Positions 59,478 through 64,000 of a DNA stretch of 64,000 nt are shown here, piece after piece (within the stretch, counting starts at the first letter, position 1; each line of letters opens with the position of its first letter). Below the pieces are notes generated by a model. That model made no database searches, was not told the origin of the DNA, and saw only the letters and a program-made list of their open reading frames with translations. This stretch comes from Sphingomonas sp. C3-2 (GTDB lineage: Bacteria; Pseudomonadota; Alphaproteobacteria; Sphingomonadales; Sphingomonadaceae), in assembly GCF_033025475.1 (NCBI RefSeq), contig NZ_CP130322.1:930001-994000 (forward strand), in the 5' to 3' direction. The position numbers and the translations under genes are program-made.

Positions 59478-61802
59478 TCAGTTGCGGAGCGGCTTGCCGG
59501 TTTCGAGCATATGGTCGACCCGCGCCTGGGTGCGCGGATCGCGCACGCGGCCCATGAACGCCTTGCGTTCAAGCGCGAGCAGATCGCCCTCGGCGACGGT
59601 ATCGACCAGATCGGCATCGCCGCCGGTGAGCACCTCTGCCAGCACATCGGCGACCACCTTGTCATAATCGGTGGCCATACCGCGCTTGTGGAAACCCTCG
59701 ACCGCCATGTTCATCCCCGCGCGACCGGCAGCACCGGGTAGGCGGAAGCTGGGAGGTGCCGGCGGCTGATAGCCATCGACCAACGCCAGTGCCTTGGCCT
59801 TGGCATCGGCGAGCAGGCGATCGCGGTTCATGGTGATCCCGTCCTGCAGGCGGAGGAAGCCATATTCCTTCGCCTCGGCCGCCGATTTCGAGACGGTGGC
59901 GGTCGAGATCAGTTCGAACACCTTCGCCGCGGCGGGCATCGGCCCCTTGGGCATCATCGGATTGCTCTGCCAGCGGTGGAGCATCTCGCCACACCCGCCC
60001 CAGCCGGGGATCAGACCGACGCCGCATTCGACGAGGCCCACATAGCTTTCGGCATGCGCCTGAACGGCATCGCTGTGGAGCAGGATTTCGCAGCCGCCGC
60101 CAAGGGCAAGCCCGGCGGGTGCGCTGACGACGGGGAACGGCGCGTATTTCAGCCCCTTATACGCCATCTGGCCGCCGCCGATGAGCTTTTCGATCTCCCC
60201 CCAAGCGGCGATGTTCACCGCGAACATCGCAAGGCCGAGATTGGCGCCGGCGGAGAAATTGCTGGCTTCGTTATACACGACCAGCGCCTTGAACCGTTGC
60301 TGGACGACCGCGATTGACTGGCCGATCAGCTTGAGGATTTCGCCATCGATCGCGTTCATCTTGCTGGTGAATTCGAGACAGGCGACGCCGTCGCCAATGT
60401 CCCAGAGCGCGGCCGAGCCGTTGCGCAGAACCGGTTCGGCATTGCGCTTCACATCCTCGAGCAACAGCACGCCTTCGGCCTGCGGCACATCGTGATAGGC
60501 GCCGTCGAGCCCCAGATATTGGCGGCGACCGGCCTCGACACGGTAAAAGCTGCGATCCCCGGCAAGCGTGAGGATGGCGGGCACCGGGCGCCCTTCGGCG
60601 GCGAGGCGTTCGGCCAAGGCCTTTGCCCCGATCCGGTCGATCAGCTCGAACGGGCCGTGTTTCCAGTTATAGCCGAGCCGCATCGCGACATCGACCGCGA
60701 CAACATCGTCGGCGGCTTCGGGCACAAGGCTGGCAGCATAGGCGAGCGTTTCGCCGAGAATGGCCCAGGCATAGGCGCCCGTCTTGCCCGGCGCCGCGAT
60801 CAGCGCGGAAAGATCGCCCTTGCCGGCCGCGCCCGAAGGCCCGCGCGCCGCTACCTGCGCGCGATATTCACCGGTCTGCAGGTCAATCGCCTCACGGCGC
60901 TTTCCGAGATCGCGGTTGACGCGGTAGAAACCACCCTTGCCCTTGCGGCCGGTATAGCCGTCGGCGATCATCTTTTCGATGAGCGGGAAGGACCGTGCGA
61001 TCTCTTGATAGCGATCGCCCTTGGGCAGCGTTGCGGTAAGGCTGGCCTGAAGATGCGGCATCAGATCGATTCCGACGAGATCGACCAACCCGAAAATGCC
61101 GGTCTTGGGAACGCCCATCGGCTTGCCCGCAATGGCATCGGCTTCCTCGACCGTCATGCCGAGATCGAACGCCGCGTTGAGCGCGGCCTGGATCCAGAAG
61201 GTACCGACACGGTTGGCGATGAAACCCGGCGTATCCTTGGCACGCACGATCGTCTTGCCGAGCGCACGGTCTGCGAAATCGGCGATGCGATCGACGAGCG
61301 CAGTATCGCTTTCGGGGCCGGAGACGATTTCGAGCAGGCGCATATAGCGCGGCGGATTGAAGAAATGGGTGATCAGGAAATCGCGGCGAAAGGCATCCGA
61401 GCGCCCCTCGGTCAACTGGCCGAGCGGGATGGTCGAGGTGTTCGACGACACCGCCGTTCCGGGCGTGCGCACCGTTTCCAACCGCGCGTAAAGCTGCTGC
61501 TTCAGATCGAGACGCTCGATGATCGCCTCGACCACCCAGTCGCAGTCGGCGACCTTGGCGAGATCATCTTCGATATTGCCGACCTCGACCAGACGCGCGG
61601 CGGCCTTCGACATGAAGGGCGCGGGTTCGGTCTTGAGCATTTTGGCAACCGCGCCCGCCGCCACGGCGTTGCGATCAGCCGCATCGCGGACGATGTCGAG
61701 CAGCAGCACGGGGATGCCGGCATTGGCGATCTGTGCGGCGATGCCCGCGCCCATCACGCCCGCGCCGATCACGCAGACCTTGCGGATATTGGGCTGGCTC
61801 AT
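59478..61802 (-). CDS. fadB: 3-hydroxyacyl-CoA dehydrogenase / enoyl-CoA hydratase fusion FadB/FadJ-like
   Basis: This 774-residue protein combines two steps of beta-oxidation. The N-terminal NAD domain has GAGVMGAGIAAQIANAG, the dehydrogenase part has SSNTSTIPLGQLTEG and THFFNPPRYMRLLEIV, and a later segment resembles an enoyl-CoA hydratase (FSAGANLGLAMF, PAGLALGGGCEILLHSD). This order, dehydrogenase first and hydratase last, is the reverse of enteric FadB and is common in alphaproteobacteria. The ATG at 61802 overlaps the fadA stop. GGA-rich sequence in the end of fadA probably serves as ribosome site. Confidence 0.9.
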   Translation of the reverse strand: MSQPNIRKVCVIGAGVMGAGIAAQIANAGIPVLLLDIVRDAADRNAVAAGAVAKMLKTEPAPFMSKAAARLVEVGNIEDDLAKVADCDWVVEAIIERLDLKQQLYARLETVRTPGTAVSSNTSTIPLGQLTEGRSDAFRRDFLITHFFNPPRYMRLLEIVSGPESDTALVDRIADFADRALGKTIVRAKDTPGFIANRVGTFWIQAALNAAFDLGMTVEEADAIAGKPMGVPKTGIFGLVDLVGIDLMPHLQASLTATLPKGDRYQEIARSFPLIEKMIADGYTGRKGKGGFYRVNRDLGKRREAIDLQTGEYRAQVAARGPSGAAGKGDLSALIAAPGKTGAYAWAILGETLAYAASLVPEAADDVVAVDVAMRLGYNWKHGPFELIDRIGAKALAERLAAEGRPVPAILTLAGDRSFYRVEAGRRQYLGLDGAYHDVPQAEGVLLLEDVKRNAEPVLRNGSAALWDIGDGVACLEFTSKMNAIDGEILKLIGQSIAVVQQRFKALVVYNEASNFSAGANLGLAMFAVNIAAWGEIEKLIGGGQMAYKGLKYAPFPVVSAPAGLALGGGCEILLHSDAVQAHAESYVGLVECGVGLIPGWGGCGEMLHRWQSNPMMPKGPMPAAAKVFELISTATVSKSAAEAKEYGFLRLQDGITMNRDRLLADAKAKALALVDGYQPPAPPSFRLPGAAGRAGMNMAVEGFHKRGMATDYDKVVADVLAEVLTGGDADLVDTVAEGDLLALERKAFMGRVRDPRTQARVDHMLETGKPLRN

Positions 61803-62935
61803 TCCGCGGCCTCCAGCAGGGTGGCGATGCCCTGTCCGCCACCGATGCACTGGGTGGCGAGCGCATATTTTCCGCCGTCGCGCTTGAGCAGCGCCGCGGC
61901 CTTACCGACGATGCGCGCGCCGGTGGCGCCCAGCGGATGGCCGATGGCGATCGCGCCGCCATCGATATTCACCTTCGCCTGATCGAGGCCAAGATCCTTG
62001 ATGCAGGCCAGCGCCTGCGAGGCGAAGGCTTCGTTCAGTTCGATCACATCGATCTGGCCGGCATCGACCCCGCCGCGCGCCAGCGCCTTGCGGGTGGCCT
62101 CGACCGGGCCGATGCCCATGATTTCAGGCGCGCAGCCCGAAATGGCAACCGAACGGATGCGCGCGAGGATCGGCAGATTGTTGGCGCGCGCATAATCCTC
62201 GCTGGTGACGAGGACCGCGCTTGCCCCGTCGGTGAGCGGCGAGGCGGTGCCGGCGGTGACTGTGCCGTTCTGGTCGAAGGCAGGCTTCAGCCCGGCCAGC
62301 GCCTCGGCGGTGGTTTCGGGGCGGAGCGTGCCGTCCTTGTCGACCGTGCCCGCCTTGGTCGGGATCGCGACGATTTCAGCGTCGAGCTTGCCGGCGGCCT
62401 GCGCGGCGGCGGCCTTTTGCTGGCTGGAGACCGCAAACGCTTCCTGTTCGGCGCGGGTGATCTGATAGCGGCTGGCGAGGTTTTCGGCGGTATCGCCCAT
62501 GCCGATATAGGCCTGGCTGCGGGCCGCGAGTGCGGGGTTGGGCAGCGGGTTGAAACCCTGCATCGGCACGCGGCTCATCGATTCGACGCCGGCGCAGATA
62601 AACGCCTCACCCGCGCCGAGCTGAATCTGGCCTGCAGCGATGTGCACCGAGCTCATCGACGAACCGCAGAAACGGTTCACCGTCATGCCGCCCACAGACA
62701 GGGGAAGATCGGCCAGAAGCCCGATCAGACGCGCGACGTTCAGCCCCTGCTCCCCTTCGGGAAAGGCGCAACCAAGAACAATGTCTTCAATATCTTGCGG
62801 CTTGACGCCGGTGCGCTCGATCAGCCCGCGAATGACCTGCGCGGCAAGATCATCGGGCCGCACCCGGGCAAGCGCGCCCTTGGTCGCCAGGTGGAAGGGG
62901 GAGCGGGCGTAACCCGCGATTACCACGTTGCGCAT
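61799..62935 (-). CDS. fadA: Acetyl-CoA acyltransferase (3-ketoacyl-CoA thiolase)
   Basis: This 378-residue thiolase cleaves 3-ketoacyl-CoA in the last step of beta-oxidation. The nucleophile is C90 in NRFCGSSMSS; NEAFASQALA, AIGHPLGATGAR and the C-terminal ALATQCIGGGQG are the remaining active-site motifs. It is the first gene of the run with fadB (four-base overlap) and fadE. A set of nested dyads lies directly upstream and may be its operator. Confidence 0.93.
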   Translation of the reverse strand: MRNVVIAGYARSPFHLATKGALARVRPDDLAAQVIRGLIERTGVKPQDIEDIVLGCAFPEGEQGLNVARLIGLLADLPLSVGGMTVNRFCGSSMSSVHIAAGQIQLGAGEAFICAGVESMSRVPMQGFNPLPNPALAARSQAYIGMGDTAENLASRYQITRAEQEAFAVSSQQKAAAAQAAGKLDAEIVAIPTKAGTVDKDGTLRPETTAEALAGLKPAFDQNGTVTAGTASPLTDGASAVLVTSEDYARANNLPILARIRSVAISGCAPEIMGIGPVEATRKALARGGVDAGQIDVIELNEAFASQALACIKDLGLDQAKVNIDGGAIAIGHPLGATGARIVGKAAALLKRDGGKYALATQCIGGGQGIATLLEAAE

Positions 62936-62952
62936 CTATCGAGTCTCTCCGT

Positions 62953-63012
62953 TTGACGGACCATTAGAGTAAATTTCTTCCCTAAGGGTGCTCAGATTTA
63001 CCTATACGTCAA
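62953..63012. promoter_or_regulatory. Nested inverted repeats between fadA and the DUF2147 gene
   Basis: Three nested dyads share nearly one centre: TTGACG (62953-62958) with CGTCAA (63007-63012), GTAAAT (62969-62974) with ATTTAC (62996-63001), and CCCTAAGGG (62980-62988). On the minus strand TTGACG could be the fadA -35. The pattern suggests an operator for a regulator of fatty-acid genes; no regulator is named. Confidence 0.5.
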
Positions 63013-63118
63013 TCAATTTTTATCGCATGATGCCTGCATCCCGACGCTGCCAGAGAATGGCGCAAGGCAACAGAGACCCGGAAAAACGGGCGTAATTCAA
63101 CGTAGAAGAGGTTGCTGA

Positions 63119-63526
63119 ATGATGCTTTTCCTGCTGGCCGCAATGGCCGCATCGGGCGATTCGCCTGCCGACGCCGCTATCGGCCTGTGGCAGACAGAGG
63201 TGCGCCACGGCCTTGTCGAAATTTCGCGGTGCGGACAGTCGCTGTGCGGCAAGATCGTCGATTCCGACGGGCTGAAGGCGAACCCCGCCCTGCTCGACAC
63301 GAAGAACAAAGACCCCAAGCTGCGTGCCCGCCCGCTCAAAGACATGGTGATCCTGAAGGGCTTTTCGTGGCGCGGCAATGCGTGGTCGGGCGGAACGATC
63401 TACAACGCCGAAGATGGCGGGACGTACAATGCGACGATCACCATCGCCGATACCAAGCATCTGAAGCTCAAGGGCTGCGTCGTCTGGCCGCTGTGCAAGA
63501 CGCAGACCTGGACCCGCCTGCGCTGA
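63119..63526 (+). CDS. DUF2147 family secreted protein
   Basis: This 135-residue protein has a short hydrophobic N terminus that looks like a signal peptide (MMLFLLAAMAASG) and the DUF2147 domain: IGLWQTEVRHGLVEISRCGQSLCGKIV, ARPLKDMVILKGFSW, GGTIYNAEDGGTYNATITI and LKLKGCVVWPLCKTQTWTR. The family is periplasmic and uncharacterised. GAAGAGG precedes the ATG. It is divergent from fadA and 39 bases before the fadL-type gene on the same strand, so it may share its transcript. Confidence 0.87.
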   Translation: MMLFLLAAMAASGDSPADAAIGLWQTEVRHGLVEISRCGQSLCGKIVDSDGLKANPALLDTKNKDPKLRARPLKDMVILKGFSWRGNAWSGGTIYNAEDGGTYNATITIADTKHLKLKGCVVWPLCKTQTWTRLR

Positions 63527-63565
63527 CCCTTCCCTCCCCAGAACCATAATCCGGAGTTGCGATAC

Positions 63566-64000
63566 ATGAAAGTTGCGTCGAAAGTTGCGTTGTTCACCAC
63601 GATCGCGGGTGCCGCGATGCTGATCCCCGGCATCGCCCATGCGGGTGGTTTCTATCTTCAGGAACAATCGGTCCGCGGCGCGGGCCGTGCCTTTTCGGGC
63701 GAAGTCGCCGATCAGGGCGCAGCATCGCTGTGGTGGAACCCGGCGGCAATTGGCGGCCTTGAAGGCGGCGATGCGCATATCGGTTTCAGCGCGATCCTGC
63801 CTAACGGCGATGTCGACAATTCGAGCACGGTGATCGTCCGCCCCGGCCAGCCAGCGGCCCCGATCGGCGGCGGCCAGCGTTCGAGCAACCCGATCGAAAA
63901 GGGCTATCTGCCGACGGGTGCGGTTGCCTATGGGCTTACGCCCGAAATTGCCGTCGGCCTTGCCATCTCCGCCCCCTACAGCTTCACCACCGATTATGCA
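63566..64000 (+). CDS. fadL: FadL/OmpP1 family long-chain fatty acid transporter, N-terminal part (truncated by window end)
   Basis: The first 145 residues are visible and the frame is open to the last base. A signal peptide ends at IAHA, and the mature N terminus GGFYLQEQSVRGAGRAFSGEVAD is the FadL hatch region, followed by ASLWWNPAAIGGL with the family's NPAA motif and VAYGLTPEIAVGL. FadL-type barrels carry hydrophobic compounds such as long-chain fatty acids across the outer membrane. GGAG lies upstream of the ATG. Its place beside fadA-fadB-fadE supports fatty-acid uptake as the role. Confidence 0.9.
   Translation, partial: MKVASKVALFTTIAGAAMLIPGIAHAGGFYLQEQSVRGAGRAFSGEVADQGAASLWWNPAAIGGLEGGDAHIGFSAILPNGDVDNSSTVIVRPGQPAAPIGGGQRSSNPIEKGYLPTGAVAYGLTPEIAVGLAISAPYSFTTDYA

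Noticed and set aside
1-64000. Mobile elements, phage, CRISPR, rRNA or tRNA genes
   Set aside because: I found no transposase or integrase motif, no regular repeat-spacer array and no recognisable structural RNA gene in the window.

Overview
The window is chromosomal DNA from a high-GC alphaproteobacterium, most likely a member of the Sphingomonadaceae. The pointers are the gene families (fixI/fixS with fixLJ, TonB receptors under cobalamin riboswitches, OmpW, the TamA/TamB pair, PutA with an Lrp-type PutR) and the dense, mostly uninterrupted gene packing. The genus cannot be fixed from sequence reading alone. I see no rRNA, tRNA, transposase, integrase or CRISPR array.

Layout. 0-9 kb is a microaerobic-respiration block: the end of fixH, then fixI and fixS (cbb3 oxidase maturation), a porin-like barrel, ompW and hemN diverging around an FNR/FixK box, a small secreted Cys protein, and a usp-fixL-fixJ operon in which FixL keeps its haem ligand. 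9-14 kb holds a conserved hypothetical gene, a proline-rich lipoprotein with an L,D-transpeptidase, UDP-glucose dehydrogenase and an HPP-family membrane protein. 14-19 kb is putA/putR and metY.

19-24.5 kb and 33-41.5 kb are two cobalamin loci with three cobalamin riboswitches. Locus 1 is riboswitch 1, btuF on the opposite strand, btuC-btuD, riboswitch 2, btuB. Locus 2 is riboswitch 3, cobW-cobN-cobO-bluB, a second btuF on the opposite strand, and a second btuC without its own ATPase. In both loci btuF is inverted and lies between riboswitch-led sense transcription and a btuC that diverges from it. Riboswitch 1 has no sense gene for about 1 kb downstream and points into the 3' end of btuF. This repeated arrangement is the most interesting feature of the window.

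25-32.5 kb carries an aldehyde dehydrogenase, three short-chain dehydrogenases, a Baeyer-Villiger-type monooxygenase and an HSL-type esterase. Together they would fit catabolism of a cyclic alcohol or ketone, but the substrate is unknown. 42-48 kb pairs a TonB receptor with a PhoD phosphatase behind a candidate Pho box, followed by an MHS-type transporter. 50.7-57.4 kb is the tamA-tamB operon ending in a small lipoprotein. 57.6-64 kb is a fatty-acid block: fadE, fadB and fadA on the minus strand, with a DUF2147 protein and the start of a fadL-type channel diverging from them.
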